Assembly: GCA_949282305.1 (NCBI GenBank)
Contig: CASDPB010000084.1
Span: 1-54,926, forward strand
Direction of reading: 5' to 3'
Origin: an uncultured Lentisphaeria bacterium
Lineage (GTDB): Bacteria; Verrucomicrobiota; Lentisphaeria; Victivallales; UBA1829
DNA: 54,926 nucleotides
Under the pieces are notes generated by a model. The model had not been told where the DNA came from. It did no database searches and was given only the letters and a program-made list of their open reading frames with translations. Shown in pieces: positions 42,450 through 51,016 of this stretch (positions within the stretch are counted from its first letter, which is position 1; each line of letters opens with the position of its first letter). The position numbers and the translations under genes were made by a program.

Positions 42450-43586
42450 ATGAAAGTGAGAACAGCGTTGGTCGGCATCAATGGCTATGCCCAGGTTCAT
42501 CTGAATCAACTGAAACCGCTTGCGGAATCCGGCGGGATTGAATTGTCCGCCGCCGTGGTTCTGCCCCGGGAGAGAACGCCGGAGAACATGGCGTATTTCG
42601 AGTCGGCGGGGTGTGAAGTCTTCGATTCCCTGGATGAAATGTTCGGGCACTGCGCCCGGAAGCCGGAGCTGGTCTGCCTGCCGACAGGGATTTCCTCGCA
42701 TGAGCCGTTGACGAAATGCTGTCTTGAACATGGTGCGAATGTGCTGGTGGAAAAACCGGCGGCGGGTTCCCTTGAAGCCGTGGACCGTATGCGCAGGGCG
42801 GAAGCGGAGTCGGACTGTTTCGTGGCGGTCGGTTTTCAGCACATCCATTCCCGCGAGTTCCGGAAAATTAAAAAGGACCTTCTGTCCGGCAGACTCGGCA
42901 GACTGAAAGCCATTGCCGTGATGGGCATCTGGCCGCGTGCCGATGCCTATTATTCCCGCAACAACTGGGCGGGGCGGATCAGAACCGCCTCCGGCGAACA
43001 GGTGCTGGACTCTCCGGCGAACAACGCCTTTGCGCATTATTTGAATCTGCCGCTGTTTTTCGCCGGTGAAACTTTCGAGCGTTCAGCGCATCCCGTCTGG
43101 ATTGAAGGACAGCTTTACCGGGCGAGAAAGAGCATTGAATACTTTGACACTTGCGGCATCCGGCTGAAAACGGCGGGCGGGACTGCTGTCTGCGCTTATT
43201 TCAGCCATGCGTCAAACACAGTCCGCAATCCGGTGATCCGCATCCAGTGCGAGGCTGGTTCCGTCCTCATTGACTTCAACACCGGCAGATGGGGAATGTC
43301 CGACGGTGCGGGCGCCGTTCTGGACGAGGGGGAGATCTCCGTGCCTCATCCGGATATGTTCCGCGACGTGCTCGCCAAGGTGTCCGACCGTTCCGTCTTT
43401 ACCTGTACGCTGGACATTGCGCGAGAACACACGTTCTGCATCGAGGAGCTGCACAGACACTGCATTCCGCAGGATGTGCCGGAGCATCTGCTGTCCGTCG
43501 AAGCGGAAAACGGGCAGGTCGTGATCCGCGGGCTGGAACATACTTTCGATGAATGTTTTGAATCCGGCGGAAAACTTGTTTTCTGA
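42450..43586 (+). CDS. Gfo/Idh/MocA-family oxidoreductase
   Basis: NAD(P)-dependent sugar or inositol dehydrogenase-like protein of 378 residues. The N-terminal Rossmann begins VRTALVGINGYAQVHLNQLK, with a G-x-N-G-Y-A variant of the usual GxGxxG. VLVEKPAAGSLEAVDRM holds the conserved EKP motif. The C-terminal alpha/beta domain has FVAVGFQHIHSREFRKIKKD. Substrate unknown; such genes abound in carbohydrate-degrading Lentisphaerae-type genomes. The gaps of about 197 bp before and 36 bp after show nothing I can support. Confidence 0.87.
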   Translation: MKVRTALVGINGYAQVHLNQLKPLAESGGIELSAAVVLPRERTPENMAYFESAGCEVFDSLDEMFGHCARKPELVCLPTGISSHEPLTKCCLEHGANVLVEKPAAGSLEAVDRMRRAEAESDCFVAVGFQHIHSREFRKIKKDLLSGRLGRLKAIAVMGIWPRADAYYSRNNWAGRIRTASGEQVLDSPANNAFAHYLNLPLFFAGETFERSAHPVWIEGQLYRARKSIEYFDTCGIRLKTAGGTAVCAYFSHASNTVRNPVIRIQCEAGSVLIDFNTGRWGMSDGAGAVLDEGEISVPHPDMFRDVLAKVSDRSVFTCTLDIAREHTFCIEELHRHCIPQDVPEHLLSVEAENGQVVIRGLEHTFDECFESGGKLVF

Positions 43587-43622
43587 TGTCGTCCTGTGTG
43601 AATTGAGAAGGGAGGGAATGCC

Positions 43623-45761
43623 GTGAACGATTCCGACTGCCGGTTTCTGGCGAAGGAACTTGATTTGCCGGAAAACCGGGTACGCAGAGTCGCCGCTCTG
43701 TTTGAGGATGGCGCGACGGTGCCGTTTATTGCACGCTACCGCAAAGAGGCGTCGGGCGGAATGGACGAGGTCGTTTTGCTTCGTCTGCACGAAGCGATGG
43801 AAGCGCTTCGCAAAGTGAATGAGCGGCGCGGCAGTATGCTGGAGTCGCTCCGGGAGCGGAATCTGCTTACGGAAGCGCTTGCCGCCAGGCTCAATTCCGC
43901 GCATACTCTGACCATGCTTGAGGATCTTTATCTGCCTTACAAGGTCAAACGGAAGACACGTGCCTCCGCCGCGCGGGAGAAAGGGCTGGAACCGCTCGCA
44001 AGACTTCTCTATGAACAGCGGGTTTTTCCGATCGACCTGCGATCCGCTGCCGTGAAAATGAGCAGAGAGGAGGCTTTGGCGGGAGCGTCCGACATCATTG
44101 CGGAGTGGATCAGCGAAGACCTTGAAATACGCACCCGTCTGCGCGAACTTTTCGCGCGCCGTGCGCTGTTTGTCTCGAAAGCTGTCAAATCCAGGGCGGA
44201 CGAAGCGGAGGCGCAGGTCTTCCGCGGCTATTTCGACTACTCCGAACCGTTTCCGCGGGTTCCTTCCCATCGTGCGCTGGCTGTCATGCGCGGTGCCGGG
44301 AAAGGATTTCTGACGATTCAGCTCCGCCCGCCGAAGGAGGAGGCGCTGCGGATTCTCTGCCGCATGGTGATCCGCAATCCCCGGTTTCCGTATCGGAAAT
44401 TCCTGGAGCAGACTTCGGAGGATGCCTATGCCCGGCTGATTCTGCCGTCGCTGGAGAACGAATTTCTGAACCGTCTGAAAGCCCGTGCGGATGCGGATGC
44501 GATTCAGGTCTTTGCAAAGAACCTGCGCAGTCTGCTGCTGGAGCCGCCGCTGGGTGCCCGGCGCGTCCTCTCTTTCGATCCCGGCTTCCGCACCGGCTGC
44601 AAAACAACGGTTCTGGATTCGGACGGCAGTCTTCTGGAGCATCTCGTCATTTTTCCGGAGCGTCCCGATTCCGGCGAAACCGTGAAGAGACTTGCCGAAA
44701 AGTATCGGATTGAGGCGGTGGCAGTCGGCAGCGGAACCGCGGGGCGTGAAACCGAAGCGTTTTTGAGGAAGATTCTGCCGCCGGAACTGCCGATTGTCAG
44801 CGTCAATGAGAGCGGGGCTTCGATCTATTCCGCGGGCGAAGCGGCACGGCGGGAATTTCCGGACCTGGATTTGACTTTCCGCAGTTCCGTATCCATCGGG
44901 CGCCGCCTTCAGGACCCGCTTTCCGAACTGATCAAGATTGATGCAAAGTCCATCGGAGTGGGGCAGTATCAGCATGACGTCGATCAGGGTGCATTGAAGG
45001 AGTCTCTGGACAATGTTGTGGCAAGCTGTGTGAATCTGGTCGGCGTCGAGCTCAACAGCGCCGGCATGGAACTCCTTGCCCGTGTATCGGGGCTTACGGA
45101 ACGTCTCGCGCGGAATATCATTGACTACCGCGCGGAACACGGAATGTTCTCCTCCCGCGCCGAACTTCTGAACGTAAAGGGGCTGGGGCCGAAGGCATAC
45201 AGGCAATGCGCCGGATTCCTGCGCATCCGGGGGGCGGAAAATCCGCTGGACGCAAGCGGCGTTCATCCCGAACGTTATGAAATCGTGAATGACATGGCGA
45301 AAGCGAACGGGTGGACCGTGCAGGAGCTCATGCGCCGGTGTGCCGCCGGATTCCGCCCCGATATGAAGCCGTATTTCACCGAGGACGTCGGACTGCCCAC
45401 ACTGGAGGACATTCTTTCCGAACTTGCCAAGCCGGGGCGTGATCCGCGGGAGGATTTCCAGGTCTTCTCCTTTGCCGAACATGTCCATACGATTGACGAT
45501 CTGGTGCCGGGCATGAAACTTAACGGGATCGTGACGAATGTGACGAAGTTCGGTGCATTCGTCGACATCGGAGTCCATCAGGACGGTCTGCTTCATGTCA
45601 GCCGCATGGCGGACCACCGCATCGCCGATCCCTCCGAGATCGTGTCTGTTCATGATCGCCTTGAAGTCACCGTCATTGAAGTGGACCGCGCACGCCGCCG
45701 GATCGCGCTCTCATTGACGGATATGCAAAAAAATCTCCCGAAAGAGAAAAGGGGGATTTGA
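43623..45761 (+). CDS. tex: Tex family RNA-binding transcription accessory protein
   Basis: A 712-residue Tex/YhgF protein. The N-terminal helices include TVPFIARYRKEASGGMDEVV and LEDLYLPYKVKRKTRASAAR. A YqgF/RNase H-like domain follows (RVLSFDPGFRTGCKTTVLDS). Helix-hairpin-helix motifs are at GVGQYQHDVDQ and ARNIIDYRAEHGMFSSRAEL, and the C-terminal S1 domain is GMKLNGIVTNVTKFGAFVDI and on. It binds RNA or nucleic acid in transcription; the molecular job is not settled. Start GTG 43623 follows GGAGGG. The stop codon overlaps the ilvB promoter. Confidence 0.95.
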   Translation: MNDSDCRFLAKELDLPENRVRRVAALFEDGATVPFIARYRKEASGGMDEVVLLRLHEAMEALRKVNERRGSMLESLRERNLLTEALAARLNSAHTLTMLEDLYLPYKVKRKTRASAAREKGLEPLARLLYEQRVFPIDLRSAAVKMSREEALAGASDIIAEWISEDLEIRTRLRELFARRALFVSKAVKSRADEAEAQVFRGYFDYSEPFPRVPSHRALAVMRGAGKGFLTIQLRPPKEEALRILCRMVIRNPRFPYRKFLEQTSEDAYARLILPSLENEFLNRLKARADADAIQVFAKNLRSLLLEPPLGARRVLSFDPGFRTGCKTTVLDSDGSLLEHLVIFPERPDSGETVKRLAEKYRIEAVAVGSGTAGRETEAFLRKILPPELPIVSVNESGASIYSAGEAARREFPDLDLTFRSSVSIGRRLQDPLSELIKIDAKSIGVGQYQHDVDQGALKESLDNVVASCVNLVGVELNSAGMELLARVSGLTERLARNIIDYRAEHGMFSSRAELLNVKGLGPKAYRQCAGFLRIRGAENPLDASGVHPERYEIVNDMAKANGWTVQELMRRCAAGFRPDMKPYFTEDVGLPTLEDILSELAKPGRDPREDFQVFSFAEHVHTIDDLVPGMKLNGIVTNVTKFGAFVDIGVHQDGLLHVSRMADHRIADPSEIVSVHDRLEVTVIEVDRARRRIALSLTDMQKNLPKEKRGI

Positions 45762-45785
45762 CAAAAAAGTGATTTGCTTTATATT
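45758..45785 (+). promoter_or_regulatory. strong promoter of the ilvB leader
   Basis: TTGACA (45758-45763) and TATATT (45780-45785) are 16 bp apart. The -35 box overlaps the tex stop codon. The expected start near 45792 is 4 bases before the leader-peptide ATG. Confidence 0.75.
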
Positions 45786-45795
45786 ATCCCTCATT

Positions 45796-45876
45796 ATGGA
45801 CAACAGGATCAGACACATCTTTTTGACTCGCAGGGCAGTCGTCGTTATCAGCCCGTCCGCAGACACCTCCCGGTAA
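45796..45876 (+). CDS. possible branched-chain amino acid leader peptide upstream of ilvB
   Basis: A 26-codon frame starting ATG 45796 and ending TAA 45874-45876. The peptide begins MDNRIRHIFLTRR and continues AVVVISPSADTSR: a run of Val-Val-Val-Ile codons (GTC GTC GTT ATC at about 45838-45849), two other Ile codons and one Leu codon, much as in ilv and leu leader peptides. It lies right after a strong promoter and before hairpins. No Shine-Dalgarno precedes it; the message would be leaderless. Its role is inferred from position and composition. Confidence 0.55.
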   Translation: MDNRIRHIFLTRRAVVVISPSADTSR

Positions 45877-45923
45877 TGCGGGCGGGGTTCGTTTTCCGCG
45901 TTTTCGCAAAACGCTTTCCGGGA
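45852..45923 (+). promoter_or_regulatory. putative transcription attenuator upstream of ilvB
   Basis: CCCGTCCGCA (45852-45861) pairs with TGCGGGCGGG (45877-45886) with one G-U, and the leader stop codon lies in its loop. A second hairpin GCGTTTT-CGC-AAAACGC (45898-45914) follows. TCCCGG at 45868-45873 can instead pair with CCGGGA at 45918-45923, giving an alternative fold. T tracts are short and interrupted, so terminator strength is uncertain. Confidence 0.5.
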
Positions 45924-46006
45924 CTTCCCGTTCAGAATTCCGCAGACGGGAGAAATTGGTTTCCAGCATTTGATTCGGGCAATGAAAAAGAAAGTGAACT
46001 GAAGTT

Positions 46007-47716
46007 ATGAAAAACAATATGATACCGGAAAAATCCCTGCTCAACGGAGCACAGATTGCAATCAGGACTCTGGAACGCCTCGGAGTCAAGACCTGTTTCG
46101 CCTATCCCGGCGGTTCCGCAGTCGATTTTCACCAGGCGCTCGCGGATTCCGGCATTCAGGTGGTTCTGCCGCGCCACGAACAGGGCGGCGCATTCGCCGC
46201 AAACGGTTACGCCAGGGCGACCGGTCAGGTCGGAGTCTGCATGGCGACCAGCGGTCCCGGAGCAACCAACCTGCTGACGGGAATTGCGGACGCCTATATG
46301 GATTCCATTCCGGTTGTGGTTATTACCGGACAGGTCGAAACATGGTACATCGGGAAGAATGCGTTTCAGGAGACCGATATTATCGGCATGACGCGCCCGA
46401 TTGTCAAACACAGTTATCTTGTGCTGGACCCTGCCGAGATCAGTTCCACCATCGTCAACGCATTTGAACTGGCGCGCAGCGGCAGACCCGGTCCCGTCTG
46501 GATTGACATTCCGAAGAATATTCAGAAAATGACGCTGGAATTTCAGTTCGACCCGGTTCCGACTCTGCACAGGAGACCGCTTCACCGGTGTGCCGCGTTT
46601 GCGGAGCTGGAACAGATCAGACATGCGCTGGCAAAATCGCAGCGCCCCTGCATCTATGCCGGCGGCGGAATCATTTCCGGCGGCGCCTCCGGGGAACTGC
46701 TCCGTTTTGCCGAGGCATACAACATCCCCGTGGCGACCTCTCTAATGGGGATCGGCGCATTTCCGGAAACGCATCCGCTCTCTCTGAAATATCTCGGCAT
46801 GCACGGCACCTATTATGCCAACTATGCAGCGGATCAGTGTGATCTTCTGCTTGCGCTCGGAGCGCGTTTCGCGGATCGTTCCACCGGCAATGCGAAGGAA
46901 TTTGCACGCGACGCTTTCATCGTCCATATCGACGTCGATGAGTCGGAGATCAATAAGAATGTCCATGCCGACATCGGAATTGCCGCCGATGTCCGGGAGG
47001 TTCTGCATGAACTGAACAAAGAACCGCTTTTCCTCCCGAGACAGGAATGGATGGAGACGATCCGGCGATGGAAGACCGAACATCCTCTGGCATATCACCC
47101 TGTGCCGGACAAGCTGAAGCCGCAGCAGGTCATTGAGACTCTTTACCGTATGACGGACGGCAATGCCGTCATTGTTCCCGGCGTGGGACAGCATCAGATG
47201 TGGGCAGCGCAGTTCTATCAGTACACCCGTCCGCGCCAGCTGCTCACATCCGGCGGACTCGGAACCATGGGGTTCGGGCTGCCTGCCGCGATGGGCGCCA
47301 AGCTGGCTCTGCCGGATGAACTGGTCATCAATATTGACGGCGACGGCTCTTTTCAGATGAATATTCAGGAACTCGGCACGATTGCCGCGGAGGAGATCGG
47401 CGTGAAAATGATTATCCTGAACAATCAGCATCTCGGCATGGTGGCGCAGATCGAGGACCTGTTCTACCGGGGAAAGCGGGGCAACACGGATCTGCGCACG
47501 AAAGAGGATAAACCGTTCCCGCACTTCGTCGGCATCGCAAACTCATACGAGATTCCGGCGCGCGATGTGTTTTCCGCGGACGAGCTCGAAGATGCGATCC
47601 GTGAAATGCTGGAGACGCCCGGTCCGTTCCTCCTGGACTGCCATACGGTTTATCAGGATCACGTGCTGCCGATGATTCCCGGCGGAAAATCCTGCAGGGA
47701 CATGATTACGGAGTGA
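46007..47716 (+). CDS. ilvB: acetolactate synthase large subunit
   Basis: Thiamine-diphosphate enzyme of 569 residues that condenses two pyruvates, or pyruvate with 2-ketobutyrate, in valine, leucine and isoleucine synthesis. The catalytic Glu58 is in RHEQGG and the ThDP motif is GDGSFQMNIQEL with NN at 472-473. FAD-loop and oxyanion motifs include ATSGPGATNLL. Where most enzymes have the Trp of the herbicide pocket (NQHLGMVxQW), this one has Ile482 (GMVAQIEDLFY). No regulatory subunit (ilvN) follows; a hairpin and an unrelated regulator do. It lies 130 bp after the putative attenuator. Other members of the ThDP decarboxylase family are less likely. Confidence 0.9.
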   Translation: MKNNMIPEKSLLNGAQIAIRTLERLGVKTCFAYPGGSAVDFHQALADSGIQVVLPRHEQGGAFAANGYARATGQVGVCMATSGPGATNLLTGIADAYMDSIPVVVITGQVETWYIGKNAFQETDIIGMTRPIVKHSYLVLDPAEISSTIVNAFELARSGRPGPVWIDIPKNIQKMTLEFQFDPVPTLHRRPLHRCAAFAELEQIRHALAKSQRPCIYAGGGIISGGASGELLRFAEAYNIPVATSLMGIGAFPETHPLSLKYLGMHGTYYANYAADQCDLLLALGARFADRSTGNAKEFARDAFIVHIDVDESEINKNVHADIGIAADVREVLHELNKEPLFLPRQEWMETIRRWKTEHPLAYHPVPDKLKPQQVIETLYRMTDGNAVIVPGVGQHQMWAAQFYQYTRPRQLLTSGGLGTMGFGLPAAMGAKLALPDELVINIDGDGSFQMNIQELGTIAAEEIGVKMIILNNQHLGMVAQIEDLFYRGKRGNTDLRTKEDKPFPHFVGIANSYEIPARDVFSADELEDAIREMLETPGPFLLDCHTVYQDHVLPMIPGGKSCRDMITE

Positions 47717-47762
47717 TTTTCCCCGCACGGGAGAAAATTGAATTTTGAATGTTGTCTTTCAG

Positions 47763-47798
47763 TGGATTGCGGTTTGCAACATATTGTACCGCAATCCA
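47763..47798. repeat. perfect 11-bp inverted repeat after ilvB
   Basis: TGGATTGCGGT (47763-47773) and ACCGCAATCCA (47788-47798) with a 14-nt spacer. It lies 47 bp after the ilvB stop and 78 bp before the next promoter. It could end ilvB transcription (only a weak T tract follows) or be an operator of the next regulator. Confidence 0.6.
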
Positions 47799-47875
47799 TT
47801 GTGTTTTATATGTATGTAAAAATATAAGTATTTGTGACATATTCGCAAAAAAGAAGAACTTATTTCCTTTCCTAA

Positions 47876-47903
47876 TTGACATTTCCGCGAATTTTTCTAT
47901 AGT
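47876..47903 (+). promoter_or_regulatory. promoter of the GntR/LacI regulator and glycan operon
   Basis: TTGACA (47876-47881) and TATAGT (47898-47903) are 16 bp apart, with a start near 47910 and a 17-nt leader to ATG 47927. The upstream AT-rich stretch (47800-47870) is a likely site for regulator binding, but no clear operator was found. Confidence 0.65.
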
Positions 47904-47926
47904 TACAGCAAAACAGGAAAAAGCAG

Positions 47927-48991
47927 ATGGAACGGAAGAAGGAAGATTCGGTGTTTACTCCGCGGTACAGAAAACTGCGGGAGGAAATTCTTGCGCGTAT
48001 CCTGGCTTCTGAATATGATGAAACCAGGTGCCTGCCGAAAGAAAGTGAGCTGTGCAGGGAATTCCGGGTAAGCAGGTCTACCGTTGCAAAAGCTCTTGAT
48101 GTGCTTGTGAAGCAGGGACTTGTAAAACGCATCCGGCGCAGGGGAACCGTAATCGTGCGTCAGAAGGCGGAACTTCTGCGGCGGAAGAGGAGTGCCGGAG
48201 AGATCGGCGTGGTGTTCCCGTTGACCAATTATTGGCAGGCGGCGCTGAATGCCATGTTCGACGAAGCCGGAAAGCAGGGAGTTTCCCTGACAATCTATCC
48301 GTATGACTGGCTGTCCCTGCAGTCGGAGACGGAAGCGGTGGAAAAGGCATTGAAAAATTCCTCCGGGCTGATTCTCTATCCGGGCGGCAGACGGGACGAT
48401 TTGCCTTTGATTGAAAGGCTGGATGCGGAAAAGACTCCCCTTGTGCTCTTTGATCTTTATTTTGATTCATCGCCTGTCTGCTGCGTCGTGGAGGACAATT
48501 TCTATGGCGGCTATAAAGCGACTGAAGCCTTGATTCTTTCCGGACGCAGACGGATCGGGCTGATTACGCCGCAATTCGGGGAGAGTTCCGGGGCGGAGCG
48601 ATATGCGGGGTATCGGGCGGCGCTTCGGCGGCACGGACTTCCGGACGAAGAGTCCCTGTTTCTGGATCTTCAGGGAAAGTTCGATACGGAAATGCTCAGG
48701 TTTTATTTTGAGAAACAGAAACCGGATGCCGTTTTCGTGCTGTCGCACATGACGGCGTTGCAGGTACGCCATTTCCTGATACAGAGCGGAGTGCGTGTTC
48801 CGGCGGATGTGCAGTTTGCCAAGTTTGATGCTTTTCAGGGAGAAGAATTTACAAAAAGAGATATTACTACTGTTGTGCAGCCGGAAGAGGAAATGGGGCG
48901 TCAGTCGGTGCGTTTGCTCAAGGAACGCATATCCGAACCGGAAGCGCCGAAAAGAAAGATTTTTATTGTGCCGGAGATTTGTATTCATTAA
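47927..48991 (+). CDS. GntR/LacI-type transcriptional regulator of the glycan locus
   Basis: A 354-residue regulator built like the one at 10042: GntR winged helix (CLPKESELCREFRVSRSTVA, KALDVLVKQGLVKRIRRRGT) followed by a LacI-type sugar-sensor domain (EIGVVFPLTNYWQAALNAMF, GLILYPGGRRDD, FAKFDAFQGEEFTKRDITTV). It would bind a dimeric operator and a sugar or oligosaccharide. A GH172 gene follows 21 bp later, so it is probably the first gene of the operon it regulates. ATG 47927 follows AGGAAA. Confidence 0.9.
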   Translation: MERKKEDSVFTPRYRKLREEILARILASEYDETRCLPKESELCREFRVSRSTVAKALDVLVKQGLVKRIRRRGTVIVRQKAELLRRKRSAGEIGVVFPLTNYWQAALNAMFDEAGKQGVSLTIYPYDWLSLQSETEAVEKALKNSSGLILYPGGRRDDLPLIERLDAEKTPLVLFDLYFDSSPVCCVVEDNFYGGYKATEALILSGRRRIGLITPQFGESSGAERYAGYRAALRRHGLPDEESLFLDLQGKFDTEMLRFYFEKQKPDAVFVLSHMTALQVRHFLIQSGVRVPADVQFAKFDAFQGEEFTKRDITTVVQPEEEMGRQSVRLLKERISEPEAPKRKIFIVPEICIH

Positions 48992-49012
48992 ATACATCAA
49001 CAGGAGATGCAG

Positions 49013-50110
49013 ATGAATTTTTTTAATGGGTTGAATATGTCGCTTGGGACTCTCTCCCGGTTGTCCGATGCGGAGACCAGGTCGATTTCCGCAGAAAACC
49101 GGAGCGGAGCCAAAGGCGCGGGAGGGCAGGCGCCAGCCGCTCCGGATTCTCCGTCGCGGGATCTCGGAACAGGCTGGAAATGTCATGCCTATGACCGGAT
49201 AAAACCGGGAGAGGTGTTTACCGTGGCGGATATAGACGGCAGCGGAGCGCTTCAAAGCATGTGGATGACCGGCGATGTGGGACGTCACCTGATTCTGCGG
49301 ATTTACTGGGATGACAGAGAACAGCCCGCCGTGGAATGCCCTGTCTGCGACTTTTTCGGCGTGCCGTGGCATAAGCCGGGCGATCCGCTGACGCCCCAAT
49401 ATTTTCCCATGCTGAACTCCCTGCCGGTTGCAGTAAATCCGAAAAACGGACTGAACTGTTTCTGGGAAATGCCGTTCCGGCATCATTGCCGGATTACGAT
49501 TGAGAACCGCCACGCGGCAATGACGGCGGCATTGTTTTATCAGGTCAATTACACACTGACCGAGGTTCCCGGGGATGCCGCATATTTTCATGCGCAGTTC
49601 CGCCGGGTGAACCCGCTGCCGTATCAGGATGTCTATACCATTCTGGACGGAGTGAGAGGGCAGGGGCATTACGTCGGAACCGTCCTGGGGTGCGGAATCA
49701 ATAACAACGGCTGGTGGGGAGAAGGGGAAATCAAGTTTTATCTGGATGGAGATGAGGAATATCCGACGATCTGCGGAACCGGGACCGAGGACTACTTCGG
49801 CGGCTCCTACAACTGGGATGTCGGAGGCTACCAGATTTATTCCACGCCGTTTATGGGGCATCATCAGGTGATTCGCCCGGACGGTCTTTACCAGTCACAG
49901 CAGAGACATGCCATGTATCGCTGGCATGTGATGGACCCGATTCGATTCAAGCGGGACATACGGGTTACGATTCAGGCTTTGGGCTGGCGTGACGGCGGGC
50001 GTTTCCTGCCGGAACAGCCGGATATTTGCTCCGTGGCATTCTGGTATCAGCGGGAACCGGCGGCGGCTTTCCCGGTTCTGCCGGATGTGGATGCTTTGGA
50101 AATTATTTAA
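49013..50110 (+). CDS. GH172 family (DUF2961) glycoside hydrolase
   Basis: A 365-residue DUF2961 protein, now glycoside hydrolase family 172, whose characterised members act on difructose dianhydride or D-arabinofuranosides. The core is recognisable: [50 protein letters not shown] and [20 protein letters not shown]. The Glu of GTGTED (E259) and of GEGE (E237 or E239) are the likely catalytic pair. No signal peptide, so cytoplasmic as drawn. Start ATG 49013 is 6 bp after AGGAG; ATG 49007 abuts that site. Second gene of the locus. Confidence 0.9.
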   Translation: MNFFNGLNMSLGTLSRLSDAETRSISAENRSGAKGAGGQAPAAPDSPSRDLGTGWKCHAYDRIKPGEVFTVADIDGSGALQSMWMTGDVGRHLILRIYWDDREQPAVECPVCDFFGVPWHKPGDPLTPQYFPMLNSLPVAVNPKNGLNCFWEMPFRHHCRITIENRHAAMTAALFYQVNYTLTEVPGDAAYFHAQFRRVNPLPYQDVYTILDGVRGQGHYVGTVLGCGINNNGWWGEGEIKFYLDGDEEYPTICGTGTEDYFGGSYNWDVGGYQIYSTPFMGHHQVIRPDGLYQSQQRHAMYRWHVMDPIRFKRDIRVTIQALGWRDGGRFLPEQPDICSVAFWYQREPAAAFPVLPDVDALEII

Positions 50111-50154
50111 TTTCCGGGAACACCGGATCAATTTCAACGAGGAAAGGACAGATT

Positions 50155-50898
50155 ATGAAACGTTGTTTGAGAACAGTAAGGGAAATAGAGGGAAATAGAG
50201 GGAAATTCACCTTGATCGAGCTCCTCATCGTGATAGCGATCATCGCGATTCTGGCGGCGATGCTTTTTCCGGCGCTGAACAAGGCGCGCGAGAAAGCACG
50301 CGGGATTGCCTGTGTCAACCAGCTGAAACAGATCGGGCTGGCGCATGTTCAGTATTATAACGATTACAAGGGATGGGGAATTATGGCGAGCACCTGGATT
50401 TATCCGGTGGATCAGTATCCGGAGGGATGGTATACGCATATCATCGCTCTTTCCGTGATGAAGTATCTGCCGCCGTGGAAGACCGGAGGCGCCTATATCG
50501 GTTACTGCCCCGGGCTGAAACCGGAAAACAATACGGATACAACTACCATTTACGGTATGCGCAACGGAGACCAGGGTAACATTCCCTCCGGGGAACAGCT
50601 CGCATATCGGCTTGACCGCAACCGGATCATTTCCAATGGCAATGTCACGTATAACATGGGACCGAGCAAATTCTTCTATATGGCAGATACCATTACGGCT
50701 TCCCTGGACAAGCCGCATTATTATGCCTATCTGTTTGGCAATCCTTCCTTTGAACGTACTGCGGGGATTCACTCCGGGCGTGCCAATGTCCTTTTTGGAG
50801 ACATGCATGTTTCTGCCGTGAGCCATAGTGATTTCTGTCAGTTGGAAAAAGCCGATGGGAGTAAATTCAGCGCAGTGGATTTCCAGATATTGAGATAG
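50155..50898 (+). CDS. prepilin-type protein with H-X9-D motif
   Basis: A 247-residue type II/IV pseudopilin-like protein. The leader [17 protein letters not shown] is followed by the cleavage/methylation helix [20 protein letters not shown]; cleavage would be after Lys17, with Glu22 at the +5 position. Downstream is a globular domain and, near the C-terminus, H206 to D216 ([15 protein letters not shown]), the H-X9-DG-type motif of Lentisphaerae and Planctomycetes prepilins. Such proteins are exported by type II secretion or pilus machinery and may hold glycans at the surface; this role is inferred. It sits inside an operon of carbohydrate enzymes. ATG 50155 follows GAGGAAAGG. Confidence 0.92.
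   Translation: MKRCLRTVREIEGNRGKFTLIELLIVIAIIAILAAMLFPALNKAREKARGIACVNQLKQIGLAHVQYYNDYKGWGIMASTWIYPVDQYPEGWYTHIIALSVMKYLPPWKTGGAYIGYCPGLKPENNTDTTTIYGMRNGDQGNIPSGEQLAYRLDRNRIISNGNVTYNMGPSKFFYMADTITASLDKPHYYAYLFGNPSFERTAGIHSGRANVLFGDMHVSAVSHSDFCQLEKADGSKFSAVDFQILR
50180..50206. repeat. 10-bp tandem repeat in the pilin leader
   Basis: GGGAAATAGA occurs at 50180-50189 and 50190-50199, followed by the partial copy GGGAAAT (50200-50206). It encodes REIEGNRGK just before the prepilin helix. Ten is not a multiple of three, so gain or loss of one unit would change the frame of the whole protein. Confidence 0.85.
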
Positions 50899-50920
50899 TA
50901 AAACGCACGGAAGGAGAAGC

Positions 50921-50940
50921 TGCCGCTGTTTTCGGCGGCA
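50921..50940 (+). repeat. hairpin after the pilin gene
   Basis: TGCCGC (50921-50926) pairs with GCGGCA (50935-50940) around an 8-nt loop. There is no T tract. A second small stem, GCCCC (50989-50993) with GGGGC (51001-51005), lies just before the next ribosome site. These may lower downstream expression rather than terminate. Confidence 0.4.
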
Positions 50941-51016
50941 TGGCGGGAATGAATATTCCAGGGTCAGGAAAATCTTTGTCATTGAAACGCCCCCTTTGGC
51001 GGGGCCCAGGAGATGT

